In this document: piece by piece, positions 45,593-54,493 of the stretch
How the letters are laid out: each line of letters begins with the position of its first letter
Position numbering within the stretch: position 1 is the stretch's first letter
NCBI GenBank assembly: GCA_036377595.1
Contig: DASUYB010000122.1
Coordinates: 1 to 64,000, forward strand
Direction of reading: 5' to 3'
Origin: Longimicrobium sp.
GTDB lineage: Bacteria; Gemmatimonadota; Gemmatimonadetes; Longimicrobiales; Longimicrobiaceae
Length of the DNA stretch: 64,000 bases
Notes under the pieces: generated by a model
What the model was told of the DNA's origin: nothing
What the model saw: the letters and a program-made list of their open reading frames with translations, nothing else
Databases searched by the model: none
Made by a program: the position numbers and the translations under genes

Positions 45593-45793
45593 ATGAAAGG
45601 CGATCCCTACTGGCTGACGGCGAGACGCGACGGCACCTGCTCCGGCTGTAATGGCAAAGTCCGCCGTGGCGACCAGATCTTCTACTATCCCAGCAGCCGG
45701 TCAGTCTACTGTGCAGCAGACGGGTGCGGTGGCCGAGCGTCACGCGACTTCGACGCGTGCGCGTTCGACGAGGCGATGGTGGCGGGATGGTGA
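45593..45793 (+). CDS. Small Cys-rich (zinc-ribbon-like) protein
   Basis: 66 aa. CSGCNGKVRRGDQIFYYP, then SVYCAADGCGGRA, gives a C-x2-C ... C-x4-C plan close to that of the protein at 41515-41712 (C-x2-C, GDSFY, VTC-x3-C). Both are likely small zinc-ribbon proteins, perhaps recent relatives. Role in the element unknown. Confidence 0.6.
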   Translation: MKGDPYWLTARRDGTCSGCNGKVRRGDQIFYYPSSRSVYCAADGCGGRASRDFDACAFDEAMVAGW

Positions 45794-45800
45794 GGGCGCA

Positions 45801-46063
45801 GGTGCCGGGCGCGAAGTCGAGCGGCCCGGCACCCCGCCCAGCGGGTGCCGGGCTCGGGGGAGACAGGCCCCCCGCTCGCCCGGCTTGGGGATGAACTGCC
45901 GTGCCATGCTCGGGGGAGACAAGCCCCCCACTCGGCCGGCATAGGGAGACGGCGCGGGGCTGGTGCCCAGCCCCGCGCCGTCTATCTTCGTTTCCCCGCC
46001 GCCGGCGAAACTAAAAAACGTCGGTGCCGTGCTTGGGGAGGACAAGCCTCCCGCGCGCACGGC
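45801..46063. repeat. Cluster of family F hairpins
   Basis: 45801-45833 is a simple hairpin (GGTGCCGGGC/GCCCGGCACC). Three two-stem units follow at 45847-45884, 45903-45940 and 46026-46063. In the last one the outer stem is GCCGTGC/GCACGGC and the inner GGGAGG/CCTCCC, so both stems have compensating changes against GCCGGGC/GCCCGGC and GGGGG/CCCCC. None ends in a T run. Confidence 0.75.
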
Positions 46064-46115
46064 TCGGTACGGGTTACGCCCCCCCAATGTCCTGGTGCTC
46101 AATGGCCCGAGACCG

Positions 46116-46397
46116 ATGACCGCCCCACCATCCACCCGAGCCGCATACGCGGCCGTGTTCGGCGAGCTGCGCTCCGCGCTGACGGCGCTCCAGCGACTCG
46201 GCGCCCGTGCGGGCCCCGAGGATCGGGACCAGCTCCGCGCCGCGCTGGCCGCGGCGCGTGAGCTGGTGCGCACCGCCCAGCTCCGCACACGTGCGGAGTG
46301 GGCAGCCCGTGGCAACCTCCAGCGAGGTGCCCTATACCTCGAGCTCGCGGATAAAGAGAATATGGACGCCGCGGAGAAGCTGCTGAGGAAACGATGA
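46116..46397 (+). CDS. Small helical protein, unknown
   Basis: 93 aa. Almost all helix (YAAVFGELRSALTALQRLGA, DQLRAALAAARELVRTAQLR), rich in Ala/Arg/Leu, probably a coiled coil or helical hairpin. A start at 46116 is chosen; no strong ribosome-binding site. Unknown role. Confidence 0.5.
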   Translation: MTAPPSTRAAYAAVFGELRSALTALQRLGARAGPEDRDQLRAALAAARELVRTAQLRTRAEWAARGNLQRGALYLELADKENMDAAEKLLRKR

Positions 46398-46422
46398 CCC
46401 GACACCTTGGTGGCAGGCGCAG

Positions 46423-46458
46423 CGCAGCCCTCCATTCCGACCGGAATGGAGGGCTGCG
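46423..46458. terminator. Long perfect palindrome built around a 14-bp motif
   Basis: The arms CGCAGCCCTCCATTCCG and CGGAATGGAGGGCTGCG, 17 bp each, are separated by only AC and enclose ATTCCGACCGGAAT (46434-46447). It lies between two converging small genes and could end transcription in both directions, though it lacks a T run. Confidence 0.6.
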
Positions 46459-46526
46459 TCGCTGGGCCACGTTCGCCCCCCGAGGTGCCTTCAGTTTCGC
46501 GACCCCGATTCCTTGGTCCAGAGGAA

Positions 46527-46802
46527 TCAGATCGGATCTCCAAGCCCGCGATCGTGACCGTCCCTATAGTATGCTTCTTCCTCATCGAGTGTCGGACGCC
46601 GGCGGGCGAAAATCGTCTCGGCTTCGCTAACGGCACGGTCAATGTCGCGCTTCAGTCTCTCGGCGGCTTCGCGTACTTCTCCGATTCCGCGACACTCCGG
46701 CGACAGAAGTATCATCCCGTCACTCGCCGTGCCGGACTCGGACGGGACGAAGTGGACCGTGTGCCCCATCTTTGGCCTGTAGCGCAAAGCAATCCGTGGC
46801 AT
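46527..46802 (-). CDS. Hypothetical protein
   Basis: 91 aa. The C-terminal half is charged and helical (VREAAERLKRDIDRAVSEAE, LDEEEAYYRDGHDRGL). No known domain. The start lies 53 bp downstream of the UvrD-like gene stop and both are on the minus strand, so it may be the second gene of that transcript. Confidence 0.5.
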   Translation of the reverse strand: MPRIALRYRPKMGHTVHFVPSESGTASDGMILLSPECRGIGEVREAAERLKRDIDRAVSEAETIFARRRPTLDEEEAYYRDGHDRGLGDPI

Positions 46803-46855
46803 CTTCCTTCCCCCTCCACTTGCACCCCGAAACTGCGCTCCTCCCCGGAGCGGCG

Positions 46856-48877
46856 TTAGAGTGCCGTGATCGACGCGGTGATAGCTGCAACCTCGGTGCC
46901 CGATAGGCTGGTCTCCCGAAATGAGAACGGGCCGCCTAGATGTGCGCAGAACCGCGATGCACTCTGATTGCTAAAGCTCCCGTAAACCATGCGCGCCTTT
47001 GCATAAGATCCGATCCAAGCCGCTCGCGCTCTCGTGATTGAGACGAACAATAAGCGTGCGGCCTCAAAAACCAGCCCTGGATATGGTGCTCTCCAGTGAC
47101 CCGGAATAATCTGGTCCTCCAAACCAGGTGTGAATACGATCTGAGCATCAAGGCCCTTCGCACTGTGCATGGTCATCACTCTAACACGCTTGGGTAGCAA
47201 TCCCTCCTCCGGAACTGTCTTCCCAACGCGGTGATAAACAGCCTCCAAGACTCGGGACTGCTGCCCAGGGTTATCCGCCCAGAGGAAATCGCGCAACTCT
47301 GAAAGGTTCATTTCCGAAGGCAGCGTAGCCTTGAATGCATCCCACTTAGCGAGTTCCGTCGCTGGTCTCACCTGCGCGAGCAGTTGTCTGATCGCGTCAG
47401 CGCGATCAGCCAACAAATCGCCTGATTGCCACTCGGTAACCGTCGCGCAGAGTTTCTTTATGTTGGCTACGGCAGTAGCCGCACGGCCCTTAAAAACTCC
47501 AGCTGGCGTATCACCGTAAAAGAGATCGCGAAAATTCAGGTTGTTGCCTAATACGGCATCACCCACTGACTTGCAGGTGCCGACACCTACACCACTGCTG
47601 ACACCGAGAATAACCCGGTGAGCCGTATAGTCATTCTTATCACAAGCAATCCGAATCATTGAATGGACTGCACGTCCCGCGTCCGAGTCGATAAAACCTT
47701 CGTTCTTTGGCGGCTCGAACTCAACTCCGGCTGCCTCGAGCGCTTCCGCAAGAGGCTTTGTCTGTAAACGACGGTTGCTCAGCAGAATCATAATCTGCCG
47801 CGGGTCGACACCAGCGGAAATAAGACCTCGGCAGGATTCCGCGATCACGCGAGCTTCGGCCTTTTCGCTCTTGAAACGCCAACGGTGACATACCCCCTGC
47901 ACCGGCGGGTCGGATTCTGCGTAAGCGGAGGACAGGATCTTGCCAATTCTTCCGGCGGGCGAATGGGATCGAATCAACGCTTGGGCTGCTGACAACACGG
48001 ATGGAGTGCAGCGGAGGCAATCCACGAGTGTATGCTGGGTGCACTGCGGGTGTTTCTGTGGGAACGTCTGAATGCCTTCCGGCGATGCGAACCGAAATGA
48101 ATAAATGCTCTGGTCGTCGTCTCCCGCGATGAGGGTCGTTGCGCCAGCCCGGATAATCTCCTCAACAAGTTCAAGATCCATTGGGTTCAAGTCCTGAAAC
48201 TCGTCAACGATCAAATGGTTGATGCTCAAGAGCTCGATGGGATCCAGCACACCCGCGCGAACTTGTTGAAGACACTGCCGAATAATCTCACCCGGTAAGA
48301 CGCAGCAGTAAAGCTGCGAACGCCCGGCATGAAAGGTCTGAAAACTCTCTCGCTCCGCATCCGAGATGGGTGGATCGGGAGGTATGTAATTGGGTGGCCC
48401 CCACACACCCGTGCTCCAGAATGCCTCGTGATGAGACCGAATGCTGTCGCAGCGATCTGTGCTCCCTATGCTTGACCATGCATTGAACTCCTCGTCGTAC
48501 ACGTTATCGACTTCCCACGTATCAAGGACCAGTGGAGAGGCAGGATAGTGAGTTAGGAGATTGGCTTTCCGCAGCATACGGAGGGCTAACGAGTGGAGCG
48601 TGGTAACACTAACATCGCTTCCGGCATTGTTTCCTTTGTCACGAAGGTATTTTTCTATCCGTAATGCGAGGTCTCGTGCAGCCGCACGCGTGAATGAAAC
48701 CACCGCGATCTGCTTCGGATCTACCCCATTCGTGAGAAGATGAAAAACACGCTCACCGATCGCGAACGATTTCCCCGTCCCGGGCCCCGCGACCACCCGT
48801 ATTTGTGGCGCGGAATCATGTGCCGCATGAAACTGTGTTTCCTGTGCCGCAGCGATTTGTTCAGGCCGAATACCCAT
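46856..48877 (-). CDS. UvrD/PcrA-like superfamily 1 DNA helicase
   Basis: 673 aa from ATG 48877, behind GGGGAGAACTAC. Helicase motifs in order: Q-motif region RPEQIAAAQ, Walker A VVAGPGTGKSFAIGE, Ia VVSFTRAAARDLALRI, II LIVDEFQDLNPMD, III GDDDQSIYSFRFASP, V-like MTMHSAKGLDAQIVFTPGLE. Somewhat shorter than PcrA. Probably supports DNA processing on transfer or replication of the element, or is part of an unrecognised defence set. Codon use is less GC-biased than the chromosome half, consistent with transfer. Confidence 0.88.
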   Translation of the reverse strand: MGIRPEQIAAAQETQFHAAHDSAPQIRVVAGPGTGKSFAIGERVFHLLTNGVDPKQIAVVSFTRAAARDLALRIEKYLRDKGNNAGSDVSVTTLHSLALRMLRKANLLTHYPASPLVLDTWEVDNVYDEEFNAWSSIGSTDRCDSIRSHHEAFWSTGVWGPPNYIPPDPPISDAERESFQTFHAGRSQLYCCVLPGEIIRQCLQQVRAGVLDPIELLSINHLIVDEFQDLNPMDLELVEEIIRAGATTLIAGDDDQSIYSFRFASPEGIQTFPQKHPQCTQHTLVDCLRCTPSVLSAAQALIRSHSPAGRIGKILSSAYAESDPPVQGVCHRWRFKSEKAEARVIAESCRGLISAGVDPRQIMILLSNRRLQTKPLAEALEAAGVEFEPPKNEGFIDSDAGRAVHSMIRIACDKNDYTAHRVILGVSSGVGVGTCKSVGDAVLGNNLNFRDLFYGDTPAGVFKGRAATAVANIKKLCATVTEWQSGDLLADRADAIRQLLAQVRPATELAKWDAFKATLPSEMNLSELRDFLWADNPGQQSRVLEAVYHRVGKTVPEEGLLPKRVRVMTMHSAKGLDAQIVFTPGLEDQIIPGHWRAPYPGLVFEAARLLFVSITRARAAWIGSYAKARMVYGSFSNQSASRFCAHLGGPFSFRETSLSGTEVAAITASITAL

Positions 48878-49318
48878 GTAGTTCTCCCCGAAGGCGTGGG
48901 AAACTGAATCGCGTTTGCTTACTTGGCAGGGCAGGCCAGGACCCCGGTTGTGCGTTGGGCTACGAAGCTTCCGAATGCTCCTGCATACAAGTCCGACGGC
49001 CATTTCTTCGCAAGATCCCCTTTCGTTGGAGAAGGGGGCCGGCATTCCGGTCGGAATGCGCTGCGGGCGCCCGGAACAAAGCTCGAGACTCTCTCCTGCC
49101 TCCGTCGAAAACACACAGCTCGATTAACCACGCCTTAAACTGCTCGCAGTCGGGCTTTACGGCCGCAACCCGGAGCGTGCCGTAGCGGTAAGTGATGGGG
49201 AACACCTGGAGCGAGCAGTGGCTTTCGATAACTCGACGGCTCGCAAGCTCGCCGATCTCGTATCGAAAGCCGCGCTCGCTTTTTCGCACGCTGCGCGTGC
49301 TCAAAAGGGATGGCGCCG
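48878..49318. other. Intergenic region with one 14-bp motif and candidate oriT
   Basis: About 440 bp between the divergent UvrD-like and mobC-like genes. ATTCCGGTCGGAAT lies at 49044-49057. The right part contains an 11-bp inverted repeat (see 49220-49271) directly before mobC. No protein gene is supported. Confidence 0.5.
49220..49271. other. Candidate origin of transfer (inverted repeat before mobC/relaxase)
   Basis: The arms GGCTTTCGATA (49220-49230) and TATCGAAAGCC (49261-49271) are perfect inverted copies 30 bp apart, 48 bp upstream of the mobC-like start. Mobilisation genes usually follow oriT closely, with such inverted repeats near nic. The nick site itself is not identifiable. Confidence 0.5.
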
Positions 49319-49813
49319 ATGGCGCAGCAAACCCGTGAACAGCGGAAGCCCCGGGGGCTTCTCCGCGCTACCGACGAGGAGTGGAGGGCGATCTGCGAGC
49401 TGGCCAAGGAGGCCGGTCGCCCGACCATGAGCTGGGTGCGCGAGCACTGCACTGGCGCGCCGCCCGCGCCGGCGTCCCGGCGCCGGGCGCGTGCGACGGG
49501 CTCCCGGCTCCACCAGCTCAGCCGCATCCTGAACAACCTGCGGCAGCTCGGCCGTGTGGCCGCGGAAGACGGTGACGCGCCGGCCGCCGAACGCCTTGCG
49601 GCCGTGGCCGAGGAGGTGGAGGCCGTCGCGATGGCGCGGCCCGATCCGCGCGCGTCCGAACCTGCGGCGGTGGCCGCGCTCGTCGCGGCCGGGGTCGAGC
49701 TGAACACGCTCGCCCACCGAGCCAACGGCCAGGAGGAGCTGCCCCCGGCCGCCGAGCTGGACCACGTGCTCGCCGCCGTCCTCGCCGCGGTGCGGCTGGA
49801 GACGGCGCCGTGA
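49319..49813 (+). CDS. MobC-like relaxosome accessory protein
   Basis: 164 aa from ATG 49319, with AAAAGGG about 9 bp upstream (ATG 49310 is too close). A ribbon-helix-helix-like N-terminus (RGLLRATDEEWRAICELAKE, MSWVREHCTG) is followed by a helical MobC region (RLHQLSRILNNLRQLGRVAA, AALVAAGVELNTLAHRAN). The stop overlaps the GTG of the relaxase. It should help the relaxase open oriT. Confidence 0.8.
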   Translation: MAQQTREQRKPRGLLRATDEEWRAICELAKEAGRPTMSWVREHCTGAPPAPASRRRARATGSRLHQLSRILNNLRQLGRVAAEDGDAPAAERLAAVAEEVEAVAMARPDPRASEPAAVAALVAAGVELNTLAHRANGQEELPPAAELDHVLAAVLAAVRLETAP

Positions 49814-51786
49814 TCGGCAATGTCAACAAGGCCACTGGCGGCCTGGGCAAGGGATTCAAGGGGCTGCTGTCTTACCTTGAGACGGGCAAGGACGGGAAGC
49901 AGCTCGACCGCATAGACTGGGTCGAGTCCCGCAACCTCGGCACGGAGCGGCTGGACCTCGGCGGCCGCTTCATGGCCGCCACCGCGCGCGAGTCCGTCCG
50001 CACCGAGAAGCCCGTCTTCCACTTCTCCGTCAGCTTCGATCCGGACGATCCTATCAACCGCGACGTGATGCGGCAGGTGGCGGACGGCGTGCTGCGCGAC
50101 CTGAAGCTCGACCAGCACCAGGTGCTGATCGTCGCGCACAAGGACACGCCGCACCGCCACATGCACTTCGTGGTCAATCGCGTCCATCCCGAAGAAGGCC
50201 GCGCATGGAAGCCGAGCCACACCAAGCGGAAGATCGAGGCGAGCCTGCGGCGGCTCGAAGTGGAGCACGGGCTGCGCATCGTGCCCGGCCGCCTCGCGCC
50301 CGTGCCAGAGCGCGTGCGGGAGCCCGCAGCGGAGCGTCCGGCGCCATCCCCCCGGCCGGCGCGCGGGGACGCGGCGTTCTTAGACGACGTGACGGCGCGG
50401 GCCCGCCCCGTCTTCGAGCGGGCGCGCTCGTGGGCTGAGCTGGAGAGCGGCCTGGCGGAGGCCGGCCTGCGGGTCCGCATGAACGGCCGGGGCATGTCCG
50501 TCACCGACGGCCAGCGGGAGGTGAAGGCGTCGGAGATCCACCGCGCCTTCTCCCGCAATGCCATCGAGAAGCGGTTCGGCACCTACTCAGCCTACCGCGC
50601 CCGCGTCGCGGTCGCGGACCGTCCCTCCGCGCAGCGCGAGGCGTCGGGGACCGCCGCGCCTCCCCATCCGGGTGCTGCTCGGTCGGCTCCGGCGGCGCAG
50701 ACCGATGGCGCCGCGCATTCCGGTCGGAATGCGCAGACGCGCCCGCCGGTGGCACCGGGCGAGCGCGTCTTCTGGCGTGCCTACCGCCGGTTCAACGACG
50801 ACCTGGCGCAGCTCTACGAAAACCCGGTCGAGGCCCGCAAGGCGATCCTCCGGGCCGCCGCGCGCGTCCCCGAGCGCGTCGCCGCCGAAATGCGCACTTC
50901 ACCAGATCGCTTTGGACCGCTGAAAGCCGCCGAGGGAGGGGTACGGGAAGGCCGCGCCGCCGCCGCGGCTGATAGCGCGAATCTGTTCCTTCAAGCGCGC
51001 GCCGACCGTCCCCGGCCCACGTTGAAGGAGCTGCAGGACCGCATCGCCGAGCACGGCGACGCGCTGCGGCAGGCGCGCGCCCACCCCGACGCCGTGCAGG
51101 CGAACGGCCTCGCCAAGATGGAACTCCGGCTCGCGGAGGAACGCCGGGGCTACTACTTCCGAACCTTGGAGGGCGCGCGAGAGGGGCTGGGCCGGATCTA
51201 CGCCGATCCGTCGGCGGCCGGTCGCAAGATATGGCGCGCCGTTCAGCGCGAGGGGAGGGCCGCCGTCGAGAGGGACATTCGCACGCGCCCCGAGCGGTTC
51301 GGTGCGTTGAAAGGCGAGGAACGCCGCCGCCTGTTCGGCGTCTGGCGTGAGGTGGATACGTCGGCCGCGCGGGCGAGCGCGCCAGACACCGCGCGCGCGG
51401 TGGGTATCGCGGCCGAGGCCCGCGAGCAGGGGCCCTCGCGCCAGCAGCTCGCGCAGCTGCGCGCCCGCGTGGCGGGCACGCAGCGCGACCTGGACGCGGC
51501 GCGTGCGGCGCCGGCGCCGAGGCGGTCGCCGCAGCAGATCGAGCTGGAGATTGGCGCCCTGATGCAGAAGGCTGCAGCCCAGGCGCAGCGGGTGGCGACC
51601 GGCACGCTCGGCCCAGTTGCGGCGGGACCGCAGCAGCTCCTCGACCGGACCAGGATCAAGCACATCCAGCAGCTCGCCGTGATGGTGAAAGCTCCGCAGC
51701 TTGCGGTCGCGAAAGCTGCGTGGGAGTTGGCGGTGAGACTCGCTCGCGGCGATCGGGAGCACGAACGCGACCGCGGCGGGCGTTGA
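49810..51786 (+). CDS. Relaxase (MobA/VirD2-type, MOB_P-like)
   Basis: 658 aa from GTG 49810. An N-terminal Tyr in GLLSYLETGKD is a candidate nucleophile. Motif HKDTPHRHMHFVVNRVHPE (about residues 110-128) gives the His-x-Asp ... His-x-His metal site of PF03432 relaxases. The long C-terminal part, rich in Arg/Ala helices, is probably for coupling-protein docking. A 14-bp motif lies inside (50717-50730) in a low-complexity linker (AAHSGRNAQTR), and another starts 3 bp after the stop (51789-51802). Confidence 0.92.
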   Translation: MIGNVNKATGGLGKGFKGLLSYLETGKDGKQLDRIDWVESRNLGTERLDLGGRFMAATARESVRTEKPVFHFSVSFDPDDPINRDVMRQVADGVLRDLKLDQHQVLIVAHKDTPHRHMHFVVNRVHPEEGRAWKPSHTKRKIEASLRRLEVEHGLRIVPGRLAPVPERVREPAAERPAPSPRPARGDAAFLDDVTARARPVFERARSWAELESGLAEAGLRVRMNGRGMSVTDGQREVKASEIHRAFSRNAIEKRFGTYSAYRARVAVADRPSAQREASGTAAPPHPGAARSAPAAQTDGAAHSGRNAQTRPPVAPGERVFWRAYRRFNDDLAQLYENPVEARKAILRAAARVPERVAAEMRTSPDRFGPLKAAEGGVREGRAAAAADSANLFLQARADRPRPTLKELQDRIAEHGDALRQARAHPDAVQANGLAKMELRLAEERRGYYFRTLEGAREGLGRIYADPSAAGRKIWRAVQREGRAAVERDIRTRPERFGALKGEERRRLFGVWREVDTSAARASAPDTARAVGIAAEAREQGPSRQQLAQLRARVAGTQRDLDAARAAPAPRRSPQQIELEIGALMQKAAAQAQRVATGTLGPVAAGPQQLLDRTRIKHIQQLAVMVKAPQLAVAKAAWELAVRLARGDREHERDRGGR

Positions 51787-51904
51787 CGATTCCGACCGGA
51801 ATGTCATGTAGCAGGGCTACAGGTGTCTCGCATGATACCGCCACTGATGGTTTCCGTGGCCGCCGGTGCGGGTTTCAGCGGCGCTCGAAGGCTTGATAAT
51901 ACGT

Positions 51905-52801
51905 TCACTTCTGTCGCGTGATCGGAACTGCACGGAAGTTGAACTCGTTAGACCCGTACGGCAATACCGAGACACGCAGTGTGACGAGTTGCAGATGTGT
52001 TGCTTCCACCGGCACCGTGGGGAATTCGATTCTGAGAGGAATCGGTGTATCGACGACGAGCCGACGGTCAAGGGATTCGCCGCCCACACCTCGGACCTTC
52101 ACACTCTCGGATACATGCCTGTCCCCGAAGTTGTCATAGGCGACTGTCGCGGCGCCGCCATTTATCCGGATGTCAATATCCCTCTCCGTTGTGATGTTCA
52201 ACAAGCATGTCACGCCGGTAACGCGACCAGTGCACTCGATTAGATTCGCAATGATGAATTCGTCCCTCGGTCCCCGGATGCTTTGCAGGACTGCTCTCCC
52301 GCTCAAGGTCTCGAACTTGATCGAATCGGGAATCGATGACTCTTCAAGCGCTTCCGCTGAGGAGTCAATCGTTGCCGCCAGTGCGTTGGTGAACGAATCA
52401 GCAGGCATTGGCCGAGCCATGAATGCTCTGTACTCTGCCTCATGCTGCAACCAAGCCCGAACCGGGAAGAACGCGAGGCTTCCCCAGAAAACGATCGCCC
52501 AAACACTCTCAAATCCGAATTTAAGGAGCGCTGATCGTTCGAACAGCGGTCGTTCCTCGGCGTGCGTGTTCGGCGGGTATACGGCTGCAATGATCCTCGA
52601 GAAACCCAACGGGTAGAATCCGGCCACACCCTCGAACTGCCGCGAGAACGAACTTACATCGGCACCTGTTACTGCTGCGTAAATTGCGATCACCGAGAAC
52701 ACCGCGGCCGTTCGCGCGATTAGCGCGACCCAGAAGAACAGGCCGATCACTGCCCACAGCGCCACAGTCACGCAACAGATCACCAATCGAAGCAGTCCCA
52801 T
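51905..52801 (-). CDS. Membrane protein of unknown function
   Basis: 298 aa from ATG 52801 (AAGGG about 9 bp upstream; ATG 52810 also possible). Two or three N-terminal hydrophobic segments (LVICCVTVALWAVIGLFFWV, RTAAVFSVIAIYAAVTG) and one near residue 100 precede a soluble beta-rich C-terminal domain. No family recognised. GC is lower than that of the flanking genes, a sign of separate origin. It may be a cargo gene. Confidence 0.55.
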   Translation of the reverse strand: MGLLRLVICCVTVALWAVIGLFFWVALIARTAAVFSVIAIYAAVTGADVSSFSRQFEGVAGFYPLGFSRIIAAVYPPNTHAEERPLFERSALLKFGFESVWAIVFWGSLAFFPVRAWLQHEAEYRAFMARPMPADSFTNALAATIDSSAEALEESSIPDSIKFETLSGRAVLQSIRGPRDEFIIANLIECTGRVTGVTCLLNITTERDIDIRINGGAATVAYDNFGDRHVSESVKVRGVGGESLDRRLVVDTPIPLRIEFPTVPVEATHLQLVTLRVSVLPYGSNEFNFRAVPITRQK

Positions 52802-53294
52802 GGCTGACATCCCTTGGATCGCGGTGGTCCTAGCGAATCGCTAAGAACTCGTGACGTAGAGTCCGTAGGCGATTATTGCGGCAGCGTTCTTGGCAGTCAG
52901 AGCCGCTGCCTGATAGGCGACCTCTAGCCGGTCGTGTCGCGGTTTGCCTATCAAATTTCCCGATGACGTCTAACGCATAACGACACAAGGGTCAGGGGTG
53001 CGGAGTCGGCGCGCAAGACTCTCGTCCACCAAAAGCATGGCCGGTTCGCCCGGCGTACGCGGTCGCGTACTTGGCCAGGGTGCGGTCGTTCTCGGCCGCG
53101 ACCAGCTCTTCCAGCACCGGCCGCATCCAGCTCGGCGTTGACGGCTCGGACGCATTCCGACCGGAATGTGAGCACTTGCGTATCCTCCGGCACGCGTCGC
53201 TACAATTCCCAGGCTGACTCTTCACCAACCGAACTGCCGCCGCATTCCGACCGGAATGCAGCGGTCCGCGTCTCTCCCCCCGAAAGGAGGAAAC
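52802..53294. other. Intergenic region with two 14-bp motifs and a possible gene remnant
   Basis: About 490 bp. ATTCCGACCGGAAT lies at 53154-53167 and 53244-53257, only 90 bp apart, the closest pair in the window. A minus-strand frame around 53000-53130 (RPVLEELVAAENDRTLAKYA) looks protein-like but has no start or full domain, so it may be a remnant. Confidence 0.5.
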
Positions 53295-54452
53295 GTGCAA
53301 CCCTCTACACCTACTCCAAGCGTAAATCACTGGGTACTTGCCTTCATCCTCCCAAACCTCGGCATCAACAGCGAGCATTCATACTTTCAGCAAATCTCGC
53401 CTGCCCTTTCGCTTGGGCTGGAGGGCATAGCGATTGTTCCATTTGGGGATAGTCGTTTTGAGGCGATCCGGCGAGAGTCGGGTAGCGCGCGAGTCCTCGC
53501 GGGGGGGTTTAAGGATGAGAATAGCGAAAGCGTTGAGCCATCTGCGCTCCTCATTCGTGAGGACTACGCCGCAGCTATTGGTCGCGATGTGGCACCGGTG
53601 GTCGCGTTCCGCAACGCTGTCGCTCTCACGTTCATCTTGCCTGCACGGGCGCGGCTTGCTGCCCAGGTGGGATCATCTTCCGTGAGTTGGGCTGACTTCT
53701 TCGATTTTCACCCGACGGTAGTTGGAATCGACAACAAACTCCATACACACACGCCGGCCGTGACGTCGATGTGGGTTCGTGAGAATAAATTCCTCGCGAT
53801 GCCTGATCCAAGCATAGCCTATGGCACGGAGCTCGGACTTCCGGACCCTTTTCTGTCCTCGAGTCTAGGGAAGCTCTGGTGGAAACGGTTTATCAGGCCA
53901 AAGAAAGATGATGTGTTCAGTCGTCTAGTTTTCCGTTCGCTTGAACTAGCCTACCATGCGTGCTCGCTGACGAACAAGAATCAAGCATCGCTCAATGACT
54001 ATGGCCTTCAGGTAGCACTGTGGGTAACAGCCTTGGAGGTCCTTGCCCGGCCCACGCGAGGAGACGTGAATCAGAGCGAGGTCCTCCGATTGATAAAGAG
54101 TTATCCGTGGGAGAACTGGCTCCTAAGTCGCAATCGCTTCACACTCCGCTTCCGGTCCCGATCTGGAGGATGGAACTACTCGCGAGGGAATGCCGTCCAA
54201 AAGGCTTGTAATGCGCTCTACCACGCTCGCCATCGCTTCATTCACGGGGATAAGGTCGATGTCGATCTGATGATTCCACAGATCGGCTCCGCGAGGCCAG
54301 CATTGCCGCGTTTAGCTGCAACCGTATATCGGGCCGCACTCGGCGCCTTCTTGGAACGTCGGTACCAAAGGTCCAGATCATGGGATATGCTGGAGTATCT
54401 TACATTTGACCGCTATGAAAAGGCTCTCGCGAACCTGGTCGGCCAAACGTGA
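53295..54452 (+). CDS. Protein with C-terminal Apea/HEPN-like motif, possible abortive-infection gene
   Basis: 385 aa from GTG 53295, directly behind AAAGGAGG (5 bp). The N-terminal 200 residues are unknown. Toward the C-terminus LQVALWVTALEVLARP is followed by CNALYHARHRFIHGDKVDVD; the RHRFIHG stretch has the R-x(4)-H arrangement of HEPN nucleases. Other genes here look like defence cargo (DUF262-HNH next door), so RNA cleavage on phage attack is a reasonable guess. Confidence 0.55.
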   Translation: MQPSTPTPSVNHWVLAFILPNLGINSEHSYFQQISPALSLGLEGIAIVPFGDSRFEAIRRESGSARVLAGGFKDENSESVEPSALLIREDYAAAIGRDVAPVVAFRNAVALTFILPARARLAAQVGSSSVSWADFFDFHPTVVGIDNKLHTHTPAVTSMWVRENKFLAMPDPSIAYGTELGLPDPFLSSSLGKLWWKRFIRPKKDDVFSRLVFRSLELAYHACSLTNKNQASLNDYGLQVALWVTALEVLARPTRGDVNQSEVLRLIKSYPWENWLLSRNRFTLRFRSRSGGWNYSRGNAVQKACNALYHARHRFIHGDKVDVDLMIPQIGSARPALPRLAATVYRAALGAFLERRYQRSRSWDMLEYLTFDRYEKALANLVGQT

Positions 54453-54493
54453 GAAGCCGGCGGGCGTCGGTCGCGCAGCTCGCGAAAGGGGGG

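Noticed and set aside
52951-53193. Short minus-strand genes between the membrane protein and the HEPN-like gene
   Set aside because: Frames conflict and lack starts; at best a decayed gene fragment.
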